64,000 nucleotides of DNA from Chamaecyparis obtusa (Eukaryota; Streptophyta; Pinopsida; Cupressales; Cupressaceae): assembly GCA_027943335.1 (NCBI GenBank), contig BSBK01000970.1, positions 3,241,501 to 3,305,500 on the forward strand, read 5' to 3'. Below the pieces are notes generated by a model. It made no database searches. It had not been told where the DNA came from and saw only the letters and a list, made by a program, of their open reading frames with translations. The translations under genes were made by a program, and so were the position numbers. How positions within the stretch are numbered: position 1 is the stretch's first letter; each line of letters starts with the position of its first letter. Of this stretch, positions 44,601-60,080 are shown piece by piece.

Positions 44601-45948
44601 GCTCAAATTCCTGGTGGAAGAGCTACGTTATCCTATCTATGACTCCCAAGAAAGCCAAGTTGTTTTTACCCTTATTGGCCATGAGTCATCTCGCTATGGT
44701 GCCATTTATGCATACCTTCATGATGGTACCATTCCCGAAACCTTCAACCATTCTGAATGAAGAAACCTAACCCAAAATGCCTCTCACCACACCCTTATCT
44801 CTGGTGATCTATATAGGAGGGGTTTAGATGGGACACTTCTTAGGTGTTTAGAAAAGGATGAGTCCAACCAAGCATTAGTTGACATTCATGCAGGCATTTG
44901 TGGAGGACATTCTAATGGTCTTGCCATGGCCCGAAGGTTTCTTAGGGTGGGGTACTATTGGCCTACCATGAAAACAGATGCCGTAGCTTTTGCTAAATCT
45001 TGTGAAAAGTGTCAGAAACATGGTAATCTGATACATGCTCTAGGTAGGGAGCTTATTCCTTCTATTTCTCATTGGTCATTTCAGCACTGGGCCTTTGACC
45101 TTGTTGGGAAGATTCATCCCAACTCATCAGGTCGACACAAATTCATTATCACTACTACTGATTACTTTACCAAATGGGTAGAAGCTGTCCCACTTTATGT
45201 TGCCTCGGGTAAGATAGTTTCTCTATTTATTTTGAACCATATCATCTGTCGGTATGGAGTGCCTTCTGAAATAATCACTGATAATGGATGTCAGTTTAAA
45301 AATAAGGACCTTACACATCTCTACAAGAAATTCAAGATAAAATAACATTGGTCTTCCATTTACTTCCCACAGGGAAATGGACAAGCAGAGGCTTCAAATA
45401 AGACCATTCTCAAAATCCTCCATAGAACAGTTCACAAGAATGGTAGAGATTGGCATCTATAGATAAATCTGACCTTGTGGGCCTATAGAATGAGTATTCA
45501 TACTCCAACATGGGCTACTCCTTTCACCCTCACTTATGGTGCTGAAGCAGTGTTACCTTTAGAAGTGGAGATTCCTTCTCTTAGAGTTTCCCTTAAAGGT
45601 TTAGTGACAAATGAAGACTACCACGCCATGAGGTTACAAGAACTAGAACTTCTAGATGAAAAGCATAAAGCATCTTTTGATCACATGAGAGTCTACCCAA
45701 AGCGTATGTCCAAAGCATTCAACAAGAAGGTTCTCTCTAGAGAATTTCAAGTGGGGGATCTTGTCCTACTAGAAAACCCTAAGAACCAACAACATAGAGA
45801 ACAAAAGGGCAAGTTTGAACCTAATTGGCTTGGACCATACATTATTACTGCTGCTTTTGGGACAGGTTCTTACTTACTATCTGATGAAAAGGGAGAGTAG
45901 CTCCCTGACCCTATCAATGTTTTGCACCTCAAGAAGTTCTATCCATGA
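44601..45948 (+). pseudogene. Element C: integrase
   Basis: The zinc finger is complete: H-A-G-I-C-G-G-H near 44,890 and C-E-K-C-Q near 45,000. The catalytic residues lie in W-A-F-D-L-V-G, I-T-D-N-G-C-Q-F and G-N-G-Q-A-E-A-S-N-K. The C-terminal region is homologous to A and B and ends H-L-K-K-F-Y-P with TGA 45,946. Stops lie at 44,758, 45,343, 45,460 and 45,898. The cysteine after D-N-G is a local change from the usual glycine. Confidence 0.88.
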
Positions 45949-47908
45949 TGCATATTTTGTCTGGGGGCATCCTTTGTACATATTTATTGATCTTGAAAAA
46001 ATTCTAAAAAAACATTCATATATGATGCTGAAAAAATCCTAAAAAGATATAAAGTCCTGAAAAAAATACAAAAAAATCAAAAAATGCAAAAAATTCAAAA
46101 AAATAGAAAAAGTGCCTTGGTGAAAACCTGGAAACAAGTGCCTTGGTAGCAAAAATATTAAAAAATAAATAAAATTTGAAAAAATCAAAAAATCTCCAAG
46201 TGGTGAAAACCTGGAAATAGGTGCTACTTGAGGCCTTTGCACCCTTTTTTCTTAGCATGCGTCCTCAACACTTAGCCTTTCTCTATCATGCCTTGACCTT
46301 GTTGCCTTGATTTGGAATTGGTCTTTGTCTTTGTCTAGGGGGCATAACTATGTTAACTTTGGTCTCTAGGATGCATTGGTCTTTAGGACATCTTGCAAAC
46401 AGTGTTTTTCAACACCACCCCAAACTATATTTTTCAACACTACCCTAGCGTCAAGTATTTTTCAACACTTATCAAATGTTTACCCACAGTCTAGAATGAT
46501 ATGATATTTTCACTGATAGATGTGATACTCAAATTTTGACTCTATGACCTACACACACGCACTTAAACACTTGACTCACTAAGACTTGTTTGAATTTATT
46601 TCTTTGTGTACTGTCTATGATGATTTCTTTGATGAGTGTTCTCTCCCTAAGAATTTTTTGATGATGCATAGCTAGAAGACTGAGGGCATGAGGACATGTT
46701 TTATTTCTTTTTCTGCTTGTGGATATATTTTGTTGGTCCTAACTGTCATTAGCATTTATGCTTGTTCCACTTGACCTTAGGGTCTACAAGGTATTACGCT
46801 TGACTATTTTCATGAGTGCATACTTATAGCCATCTTGACTTTCCTTGTGTCTCGATGCGAGTATAATCTTTCCATATTAAACTTAGGTAATCTCACTACA
46901 CTAGTCATCTTGACTTATATGTCTTTGATGCCTAGGTGGGATTCCCACATATCTATCTGATATAGATCATATTCAGATTCACATAGTTATACTAGTGTGC
47001 ATTGTATGATCTTGTGACGCTACCAATAATGCTCGATGATGAATATTAGAGTCTAAAAGCTTTGTAACCTTGCAAGTAAACCACTTTTCATAGTAGCTTG
47101 CATTCTTAGGTTCATGTTAGTTTAGTTTTGCATCTTGCATATGGAGAGAGCTCTCCTTTCATATTTTGTGGACTTATTAGTTAAACTGCGCTCACCTTTC
47201 ACTTCTTCCCGATCATGTCTTTCACTTCTTGTCTTTCATATCACATCATTTTCTATTCATTTCGGGATCAAAATCAAAATATGAGTTCATCTTGATAGTC
47301 CAAATTGCATTTCAAAACTTTCACTCTCTTATGCATAGTTGGTTGACCATTTGAGGCCTGATCCTTCAATCTTTGTTGGGGCATCTTCATTTATTCACCC
47401 CCATCCCTTTCAACCTTCTAGTCTTTCATTCATTCTAATTCGATTCATCTCTCTGAGGTCTGACTTCATTTTTATCTTATATCTTTCTCAGTCAAACCTA
47501 GTCAAAACTGGGGCATGTTTTCACTGCTTGATGGTTATCCTATCATCCTTCACCTTCGATTATGATTTCTAGTGACTTGATCAAGTTTATCAATTTGTTG
47601 TTCTCCTCTACTCGATTTTGATTCTAATTCTGAGGGGGCAGTACCTATCATCTTTAATCTTTGATTCAACTTATCAATCAGCTCAGCTTGAGATTATTAT
47701 CTCTTATTTCAGACTTGACAATTATTTATATATAACGGTGATTGGCCTTGTCTTTGTCAGCTTTTGCTTATGCTTGTCCTAATATGTTCCCATCCGTCGA
47801 ACACACATCTAGATTGTTTTGTGATCCCAAATCAATCTCACATTTCAATTCCATTCTTTGACCACATGTGATTCCAAATCAATCTCACATTAGTCAAAGA
47901 GGGGCAAA
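45949..47908 (+). mobile_element. Element C: 3' noncoding region with hairpin motifs and polypurine tract
   Basis: The hairpin-type motifs lie at 46,105-46,228: GGTGAAAACCTGGAAACAAG, then GGTGAAAACCTGGAAATAGG, with A-rich linkers as in A and B. GGGGGCA occurs at about 45,963, 46,339 and 47,635. TTTTTCAACAC occurs three times between 46,405 and 46,470. The polypurine tract caaagaggggcaaa (47,895-47,908) abuts the 3' LTR. No conserved ORF is present. Confidence 0.75.
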
Positions 47909-48841
47909 TGTATGCACTCTAAAATGGTCACCTAGACTTTGGGCCCCCATTCAGCAATTTATCAAATCCCTGAATCAATATTTTCAAAAATCAACATTTT
48001 TCAAATATATCAATTTTCCTTGATCAAATCCTATTTTATCATTTTCGATTATTTGCCTTGGGCTAACCATTTTATCCTAAGTCTTTATTTATTTAAAAGA
48101 AATTTCCTCCCTTTTTAATAAATTAAAAAAGCCCCCACCTTTCCTCTTATCCTAAGTTGCACAAATAAAACATTATTCTTATTTTATAAAAAGAAGAAAA
48201 GCACTTTTTGTCTCATATGGGCACAAAAGTCAACTCTTATTTTCTCATTGAAGGATATTTGTGCACATAGATTGCTCATCTTTGATGCTCCACCCTTGAT
48301 TAAATATTTTTCCTCTTAATCTCCATGGTCCATTCCTTTTCAATTCTTTTAAAAAGAGAGCTCTTTTCTCATTCTTAGATCCATCTTTTTTATGCTAACC
48401 TTATGCTACAGGATTTCTTGGAGACTTTGGAGCTTTTGGAGATAATTCTTGCATTCTAGTTTCATTATTGCATCAAAGCTTTCATGGCATCTAGCTTAGT
48501 TTCTTTTATGTTTTAGATTAGCTCACATAGCTTAATTAGCAAGGGTTTGTAATACTTTTTTTTCATAGCTTAGCTTGCATCTTCATTCTTAGTATAGCTT
48601 GCATTGCATTTCCATTATTGATTATTGAAGATATTGACATTCTTGCCCTTGTCTCATTGAATCTCCCATTGTGTGGTTTACTAGCAAGGTTGCATGCTTC
48701 AATAGCTCTAGCTGAGAGCAATATTTCAAATAATCTTGTGACTCCATGCCTAGGGAGCTCTAGGTTGTTTTCTCAAGGTTTCCCATTCATGGATTCCCTT
48801 GGAAGTAATGACTTAGAGAAGTGCACTATTTAGTGTGTACA
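47909..48841 (+). mobile_element. Element C 3' LTR
   Basis: 933 bp, TGTATGCACTC to …TGTGTACA, followed by the CAACC target copy (48,842-48,846). It is the near-identical partner of 34,896-35,833. Confidence 0.97.
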
Positions 48842-48846
48842 CAACC

Positions 48847-49377
48847 TGAGTTCATCAAGAGTGATTTATGACTTTTTCCATGCACCCTCAAGCCTTGGAT
48901 TTCTATAAAATCAAGGCTCAGCTCTTTACAAATCATCCACAGAATTTGCATACTTACTCTAGCGAATGGACATCAGAGGAATCATCAAGCTTCTTGCGAA
49001 TCAGAGTTTTGTGAGATCAATCTTGTTTTCAATTCATTCTAGTTTCATATTTCATATCATTGTTAGCTTAATTTGCATATCATTTCAATCTATTTAGATT
49101 AATTTATTATCAGTTTTTCTCATCTTATTGCATCAAAAAAAAAAAAAGATTAATTTGCATTCATATTTTATTGCTTTCATCATTTAAATCCTTCGTTTAG
49201 GTGTTGCATTATCACTGATCTCGGTCTAATCTGAGAATACCATACTCGCACCTACTAGAGGGCAGTAAATCGCCTGGTTAGCTATATTGTTCTTATTTGC
49301 ATATTTTGATTTTTGCTAACCTCTAATGTTTTACTGAAGTGTTGTGTCTACAGCTAGGTACAAAATTCACACACACA
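48847..49377 (+). mobile_element. Element B 3' LTR, right part
   Basis: This is the continuation of 34,895. A clear TATA box, CTATAAAA, lies at 48,903-48,910, and the end is CACACACA at 49,377, matching the A LTR end. The following base is copia coding sequence. Confidence 0.9.
48903..48910 (+). promoter_or_regulatory. TATA box of B LTR
   Basis: CTATAAAA at the same relative place as TATAAAT in the A LTR. It is now separated from the left part of the U3 by the 13.9-kb element C. Confidence 0.6.
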
Positions 49378-49680
49378 ATTATATATTGTGACAACACTAG
49401 TGCTATAAATATTTTCAAGAATCTGGGGCTGCATTAAAAAGCAAAGCACATATCTATTAAGTATCACTACTTAAGGGAACAAGTACAAGAGAAGCAGGTG
49501 AAACTGGAATTTGTAAAATCTAAAGAACAATTTGCTAATATTTTTACCAAGCCCCTACCGAAGGACACATTTGAGTATTTGAGGACTAGACTAGGGGTTT
49601 TTCCCCTATCTATCGGTCACCAAGGTGATGAGGAGGTTGCATCAACCTACATTTTATCAAAAAATCATTCATGTTGATGC
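49378..49680 (+). pseudogene. Ty1/copia RNase H C-terminal part (cop1)
   Basis: The frame starts exactly at the end of the B LTR: Y-C-D-N-T-S-A-I-N-I, one stop, K-A-K-H-I-S-I-K-Y-H-Y-L-R-E, then I-F-T-K-P-L-P-K-D-T-F-E-Y-L and R-L-G-V. These are the hallmark closing blocks of plant copia polyproteins. The upstream half is missing because B inserted here; it would lie beyond the left edge of the window. A 9-bp inverted repeat (tgcatcaac/gttgatgca) at 49,638-49,681 follows the coding part. Confidence 0.9.
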
Positions 49681-50092
49681 ACATAATTCACACTTTAGGA
49701 TTTATAAGGTTGTGAAAGATTGTAGAAGCTAGAACAAAGAATTGTATATCAGTACATGAAGGTACTTGATCTGGACCGAACAACAGAGAATTACTTGGTT
49801 GTTGCAGAGCTGTTTATTTTCTTTGGCATTATTGTCAAAGAGAGAGGAAGTTCTTGAAATATTTGTTGATGAGAACATGGAAGAGAGAAAGAATCAGAGA
49901 GCTGAAAAAGATCAAATCCATAGGGAGGGTCTGCATGGAATACTGTATGTAGTGATTAAACATATAAAATATCAAGGTAGGGTGAGCTTACCGAGCTACA
50001 ATATTTATCTATATAGTTGTAGAATACATGTTTGGTATGTGTATGGCATATTTTATATTGTCTATGTTGCCATCAAGGCAAAAGGGAGAGAT
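49681..50092 (+). mobile_element. cop1 3' untranslated region with polypurine tract
   Basis: This is short noncoding DNA ending in a polypurine tract, aaaagggagaga at 50,080-50,091. The 109-codon ORF at 49,766-50,095 overlaps it and is not a recognised protein. Confidence 0.65.
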
Positions 50093-51611
50093 TGATGACC
50101 TACAACTGATTGAATATCTTGATTGAACTGAAGAAACAGTGATTAGAGATCACCCAGCTATTAAAGTGATATGTAAGATGATTAAATCAGTCAATATGTT
50201 GTCGTTGATGTCAACTAGTTTTGACTATACTTATCATGACAGTTAAAAACATCTGAATATCTATAGAAGGGAGAAAAGGAGAAGAAATGAGATATCTACA
50301 TAAGGAAAAGATGGATATGATAGATAAGGATAAGGTATACATTGGGTAACTTATTGATGAGTCTATGGCTTTATATTGTTTACTTGAGCGTGTTACATTA
50401 AGCTATTATGAAGAAGAGATTTTAATTGAACAAGTTAATGTGGTCGGTAATTTAAGAATTATGTATACATCGAGCTAGTGCAGTGTATACCGAGTGACAA
50501 TAATAATAGAGATAGTTATCACCGATGCATTTCAGTATTAACCGAGTATGGATGAAAACATTAAATGCTAAGAACAACCAACTAAAATTGATTAGTTGTA
50601 AATTGTTATGATTTTGAGGTAAAAGATGAAGTTAGTTATAAGATCCATGACTGACATAATTCAGAGATGATCTAAAGGATAAGATTGAAACATGCTATGG
50701 ACACATATGCTGAGGAAGGTTTAAGCAGAAAAATGGATGAAGGAGATTAAGAGGAAAAATATGATGGCTGATATGAAAATGGTTTACTTGTCTATTTAAG
50801 AGACATGATTTTCATTGTTGAAACATGTTGAATGAATAGAGACTATAGAAGATTTCGCATGAAGACTTTATTCATGCATTCTTGATTAAACTGGATATAG
50901 ACAGAACTGAGATGCAGACATTACCGAGCATCAAAGAACTATACACTGAGTAAAGTAAGTTGGGGAAATATTGAGGAAGTGAATTGATTAATGATCATAT
51001 GAGATTTATGAGCATATCATAGATCTAGATATTTTCAATTGAGTTGTATTTGAATTAGATCAAAATTGTATTAGTTTAACCATTGATTCAGCAAAATCTC
51101 TTAACTGAGTGGACTTAACAGTCTTATTGTATTTCCATATGACATTCATTGAATGTTAATTGTTATCTTGTTGAGCCCATAGTGAGTGTTGGTCAATATT
51201 TAACTGTTAGTGATAAATCCTCTAACCAGGTCACACCTAACAGTGTGCATTGTAACCTTTAGCAGGGTTGGCTCCTAACCAAGCTCACTTCAGAAGAGTG
51301 AAATATTTGAGTTACCGGTCCCGAGTGGTTTTTCCCTTAGCAGGGTTTCCACATTAAATAATTTTGTTATGTGTTATTTGTTATGATTGTTTTTCTATCC
51401 TACTTTACATACTGCATAGTTGATTTAATCAGTAATCACAGTTTGGATAGTTATTGGTATTCGGTAAATGAATAGACAGATTGATATTTTATCTTACCAA
51501 GTTGCATATATTGTTAAAAAATATTTGAAAAGTACATCTAAGATTTTGGGACTATAGGATAACTGATTTACCTGATTCACCCCCCCCCCTGCCCTCTCAC
51601 TTATTCTAGCA
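50093..51611 (+). mobile_element. cop1 3' LTR (right end approximate)
   Basis: The LTR starts TGATGACCTAC after the polypurine tract. Near the end it has ggtttttcccttagcagggtttccaca (51,329-51,355) and a C-rich run (51,580-51,590), the usual R/U5 wording of plant copia LTRs. The CA terminus is placed at 51,611 by pattern only. No ORF of note. Confidence 0.6.
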
Positions 51612-51699
51612 TTAAAGACTTATGAGTGGAAGAAGATTTTAAATTAGCAAGGTTGGATGCCAATTTTGATCTCTTTGAGATACATATTCTTAATAAGTA

Positions 51700-53660
51700 A
51701 TTGGGGAATCCTCATTATTTCTGAATGTTTAATTTTGGTCCTTTGTGGCCTTTTGAATTTTTTCTTACTTTTGGATCATTTTTTTTTCTTGAACATGTAT
51801 TTTAGATGGGACATGTTGATCCTTGGTTTTTTGTGGATTTTTGGCTTGGTGAATTTTTGCTTTGGCATCCAAATTGCTTCCATTATCCATGGTATGGGTG
51901 CATGATGGTGGATGGTGTGGAGAGTTTACAAATGAAATAATGGAAGAAGAATATTGGAAGGGAGTCAAGGATGTGTGACTTTGTGGATCTTTCTTGGGGA
52001 TTTGAGATGATGGAGTGGAGGATTTGGATATGGTGGGTGGATGTATGTAAGGATCCAAAATGGATGGAAGGGATGAAGGATTTGGTTTTTGGACATAAGG
52101 ACTCAAAATGGAGGTAGGCAAGGAAGGGATGGAATTTTGGACATAAGGGCCCAAAATGGATTTGGAATATGATGAGGGAATGGAGGTTTGGACATAAGGG
52201 CTAAAAATGGACTTGGAATATGGATTATGGGAACATTTCAGTTTAGATGAAGGGATTTTAGATATGGAAGGGGTAGAAGGTTTACCAACATCTTGAGACA
52301 TTATTTCAAGATACTTATTATGTTATACACAAGATATGAGTCCATGTGAATTGGGAGGAGAGGTGGGAGGAATGATAAGCTCTTGGAGGGAGTCGTGTTG
52401 GATAAATGTGGAGGAACCAAGCTTATGTGTATGGGGTTCATGGATGGATTGGATAGGAATCATGGAATCTTATGGAGGGTTATGATATGGTTCATGATCA
52501 TGACATGGAGGTGATAGGGTACTTTGATCTTGATTTTTAAGAGGATTGTGTATTAGAGTGGAAGGGATGACTGGACCATGAGATGGAGTGATTTGATCTT
52601 GACATGGAAGGGGATTAGTGAATTGGATAGAATGAATATCTTCATGAAGTGGAGGGTTAGTGGATGTTAAGTCTTGAGATGGAAGGGGATCATTGGATGG
52701 GGTGGAGGGGATGACTTGATCTTGATTAGGGATAGGATCGTGAAGTGGATTAAGATGGATAAATGGATCTTGAGAGATAAGGGAATCATGGGATGGAGGA
52801 ATGCTTTGATCTAGAGGAGAATAGGTATTCATGCTAGCATGCTTATGGATAAGGTCTTGACATATGTGAACTTGTGAGGGTGATGTGATGGAGGAGATGT
52901 AAGCTTCAACTTGGATAGATGGAGGGATGTATGACTCATGAGAATTAGGAGTTTGAGGTATGTCTTCATTTGGAGGGGATGAAGGTGGATGTATGACTTT
53001 TGGTGAGTGGGAAACTTTGTTTAGAGTTGGAGATTTAGACTCCTTTTCTAGTATCTTGGTAAAGGAAAACATCCCTGAAGATGGGGATGATGTAGGTTTT
53101 GGAGGATTAGGATTGTGTGGAGGTTGAGGCTTAGGTAGGGTATTAAGATGATGGTTTTGGACAGTAAGCTCAAAGTAGGGATATTAGGTGGAGGATTGGA
53201 GTTGGATGGGAGATGGGGATTATGGATTTGGACAAATGTGGGAGGACATATGTCTTCTAAGGCAAAAAATTTCTTTTGACCCCCATTTTGTAAGCAATGA
53301 TAATATTTTCAAGTTCTTCTATTTCTTGGGCAAGGTTGGGTATGTTGGAGGCATGATGTTGGATAGGGAGGGAATCATATGTGGGTGAAGGATAACGAGG
53401 TATATTTCCCTTATCAAATGTAGAGGAAGGATAAGGAATGTGAGCTAGATTGGGATTGGATGTGATGTGTTGATGATTGATTTGGTAGGTAGGTTGGGGT
53501 GAAATATATGAATAGTTAGAGTTAGAGTATTGTGAGGCGTGTATGAGTTGGATGGATGTGATTGATAGGTTGGTTGGGTTTAAGGTATGGTTTGAGGATT
53601 AGGATTTGGAAATCAAAATTCCTTGACCATTTTGTCAAACCAATCCATGTTCATGATGCT
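51700..53660 (-). pseudogene. Element F: proline/serine-rich ORF with SILGPY-type repeats
   Basis: On the minus strand a coding-like region starts at M-N-M-D-W-F-D-K-M-V (53,660) and is broken by several stops. Two long open pieces are 52,470-53,072 (200 codons) and 51,765-52,301 (178 codons). The first is P/S/I-rich with repeated Q-D-Q and I-P-S-T. The second carries four tandem repeats of the form S-I-(L/F)-x-P-Y-(V/I), nearly the same motif as in the A ORF, at a similar place near the C-terminus. No RT, protease or integrase is seen beside it. It is the second member of the ORF family, more decayed than A. Function unknown. Confidence 0.6.
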
Positions 53661-56850
<3,190 letters not shown>

Positions 56851-56875
56851 GAAGTGGGTCCCACCAGGCATGCCA
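56851..56875 (-). promoter_or_regulatory. Element F primer binding site
   Basis: On the minus strand TGGCATGCCTGGTGGGACCC starts at 56,875, about 10 nt after the proposed LTR end. On the plus strand the same DNA ends gggtcccacca, reminiscent of a tRNA 3' end, as expected for a primer site. Confidence 0.55.
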
Positions 56876-56885
56876 AAATATCATA

Positions 56886-59678
56886 TGTAAAAATGCAAAT
56901 TAAGAACAAGCACAAGCAACTACATTTATTCCTACATAATCACATACACCTCAAATATGATATGGAAAGAATGCATATAAATGAATAGAAATGAGAAATA
57001 AGACTTTAAACCATTCAACATAATATGAAAACCTCTAAAATACTAAGAGTAGATGTTGTTGGTGGTGGTGGAATCTAGTTGCTCACAATCCTGCAGCATG
57101 GCAATGAGCAATCCTGCAACATAACAACATGTGAATGATCCTTGTTGAACGAGGAGGAGAGATCTCAATTTATAAGATTTCTTGAGCAATGGATAGTTGG
57201 GATTCAAAGTTGTATGAAGAGCTAGGATTGAACATGATCAATGATGTCAATGTCACATGGAGACCAAGTGGAGGCCAAGTGCACTTAGGGTTTGACCTTT
57301 CAAAGAGCGAGAGTTGCTCACACATGTGTGAGAAACCTATGATAGTGATGGGTAAATGACAAGGTGTAAGAGGGTGAGATGGCCATGGTTGATTACACGT
57401 GTGAGAGACCTTGGAAAGTGATGGCCCAATGACAAAGGTCAAAAGGTGTAAGAGGATGAGAGAACCAAGGTTTCTCACAAATGTGTGAGGAACTTTTGGT
57501 TCACATATGAAGGGGGATGAAGGTGTAAGATTGTAAGAGTGTGTAAGGTTGTGTATAATGTAAAAATAGGGGTATGATGAGAATGTGTGTAATGTATAGG
57601 ATTGGGGAAGATAAGATCCTCTTCCTAACCCCAAATTCCCAAAGGAAAGATCCAAATTGATTAACCACAAGAAGATGGTCAATACATAAATGAATCAATC
57701 AATGGAGAATATGAAGATAGGAGAAAACCTTATATTCCATTATGAAAAGATGTATTGAAACCTTAATTTTATTGAAGACAAATACTAAACTTAAAATATG
57801 ACAGATCTGGAAAATGCTATTTCTAGTGTATGTACTCAGTTTCAGGAAATTCTACAATCAGATCAAGCCTGGAAACACAGAACCAAAGAAAACCCAGAAA
57901 CCTTTTTCTTTTCTAAGAAAGGTCAACCATGACCCAACATAGGGGTAAGATCTTACCTTGGGGCACAATCTTATCCCTTTATGTCGACCTTGACCTGCAT
58001 TGTTCCGACGGAAAATCTATTCGCAAATCCTGAAAGTGTGTCGAAAAGGGTACTCAGATATGATCTATGATTTGCTATCCCGCACCTGTACCTGCAAGAA
58101 AAATAGTTTTGTTTGTTGGATGAGGGGTTTTCCTTCGTTAAACCCCAGTTTTAGAATTAACCTTGAAATGTAATTGAAATTGCAATAATAAACACAGTAA
58201 ATGGAACAATTCACCTTGCTTATGTTAAAACCCTTGTGGAGGATTCAAATCCTTGAATCCACAAGTATGGATGCTCCAAATGAATGTAGAATTGTATGTA
58301 GGATGTCTCAAATCAATTGCATTAGATCTTTAAAACCAATCTTGAATGGATCTTGGAATAGGAAGAAGTTGTGAATGGAAATGGACAGAGAAATCTTCAA
58401 CAAAGGGGCTCCATAGAGATTGAATCCTTCAATGGCTACCAATGAATCTCCTTGATGAATTGGATCTTGAATGCTTGAATGATTGAAGATGAATTAATTA
58501 TTGAATGCTTTCTTTCTCCTTCTTTCTTGCTTGATGATTGCACACTTGATTGATGGATGTTTGATTACAAAAGATGGATTAAAATGAGAGGAGGAAGGCT
58601 TCCTTTTATACAAGTTAGGGCACAAACTTCTAGAGAGGCCTACATAGGGGAATTAAATTCCAATTTAAGCCTTTACTTTTTGAATTGGACCTAATTTAAA
58701 TATCATTTAAGAGTTTACCATTTTGAAGCCCGAAACAGCTGACCCGAAAGTGGGAAAATAAACTTTCTGAAGCCCGACATCTGGAAACTTCCAGAACTTG
58801 AAATCTGAACCTAGGGTCAGGGTCAAGGTCGGCTCTAACATAGGTTGGGGTTGAGGTCGACCTTGACCCAGAAGGTTAACCTTGACCCTGAGGTCAAGAA
58901 TCTCAATTTCTCAAGATCAGGTGGCAAAAACAAGCTGGAAATAGGTGGATAGAGAAGCAAAACAGGGGAAAAAGCCAGATTCAAGTCAAAGACCCATTCA
59001 AGGCATTTTACATGACCCCAGACTACTTACTTGGAGGGCTAAACTGGTCCTAAATGGAAGTGCTTCCATTTTCCAATGATACAGGTTGTATGTAAGAGCC
59101 ACATGTGAAGAGGGACAAAGGTGTAAGAGTGTGTAACAGTCACATGTGAGTTGACTTGTGTAAGAGTCACATGTAACTTGGGTTTTCAAATCCATTGATT
59201 AGGATTTGTAAATGATTAAGGAGTGATTAGGTGAGAGATTAGGATTAATTAATGTGAAAGTGGTTAGAGGGATGGGCTAGTTTAGGGAAGTGAGGTTAGG
59301 TGAGGGTTAAAGTTAGGATTCATGTGCTCGAATATAATTAAATGCAATATTTAATTCCAAGTGAGACAAAAATGATTAATTAAGTAAACTAAGGCATTTA
59401 CTTAATTAAATGATGGTTCAAGATGTAAGTGGATGAGGGGAAATAGGCTATGTTAGTTTAATTAATTAATTAAACTCTAGGAGATAGGATAGGATATAAT
59501 TAAATAAATGTAAATTTGTTTAATCAAGGATAAGATAAAGGTCAAATTTTAATTAAATAATTGTAAATTTATTTAATTAGGGATAGGGTAAGGATTATTA
59601 AATAAATGATGAACATTTATTTAATTGTCTAGGATAAGGGTAATTATGTTCATGTTAGGATAGATTCCGGTGTCTACA
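56886..59678 (-). mobile_element. Element F 5' LTR
   Basis: On the minus strand it starts TGTAGACACCGG at 59,678 and ends near …TTTACA at 56,886, about 2.8 kb. A strong TATA box lies at 58,602-58,610. The U3 side (59,340-59,640) is rich in ttaattaa-type segments like the Tat LTRs of A and B. The right flank is copia sequence, so F appears inserted in or beside cop2. The right terminus is better supported than the left. Confidence 0.6.
58602..58610 (-). promoter_or_regulatory. TATA box of F LTR
   Basis: TATAAAAGG on the minus strand within TTGTATAAAAGGAAGCC, a near-perfect plant TATA context placed in mid-LTR, as expected for the U3/R border. Confidence 0.65.
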
Positions 59679-59789
59679 CCATCATGTTGAACAAAGCTTA
59701 AAAAGAGCATTTGAATCATTTATAAACTCATTAATTGAAAAAAGTTACAATCAAATAAAACAAGAGTTGGATATAAAGAAAATCAAGCA

Positions 59790-60080
59790 TTCAAGGCATA
59801 TTCCAAAGACTTCTCAGAAGAAAACAAAACAAAACATATATTTGTTAAGTATCATTTCTTGAAGGACAAAGTTAGCAAGAATGAAGTCAAGATGAAATAT
59901 GTATCTACTAAAAACCAAGTTGTAGATATCTTCACGAAGCCCTTAGTAAAGGATAATTTTGAGTATCTCTGGGGTAAGCTTGGGGTGATTGCCCCTCCTA
60001 ATCAGAGCTGGAGATGCATCAATCTAGTGATGATTGATGGAAATGAATATTTCATTTATATACATTTTTGTTGTCAATGA
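59790..60080 (+). pseudogene. Ty1/copia RNase H C-terminal remnant (cop2)
   Basis: The frame has K-T-K-H-I-F-V-K-Y-H-F-L-K-D-K-V, V-S-T-K-N-Q-V-V-D-I-F-T-K-P-L and F-E-Y-L-W-G-K-L-G-V, ending at TGA 60,078. It is the closing part of a copia polyprotein, distinct in sequence from cop1. Upstream coding sequence is missing or unrecognisable. Confidence 0.88.
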
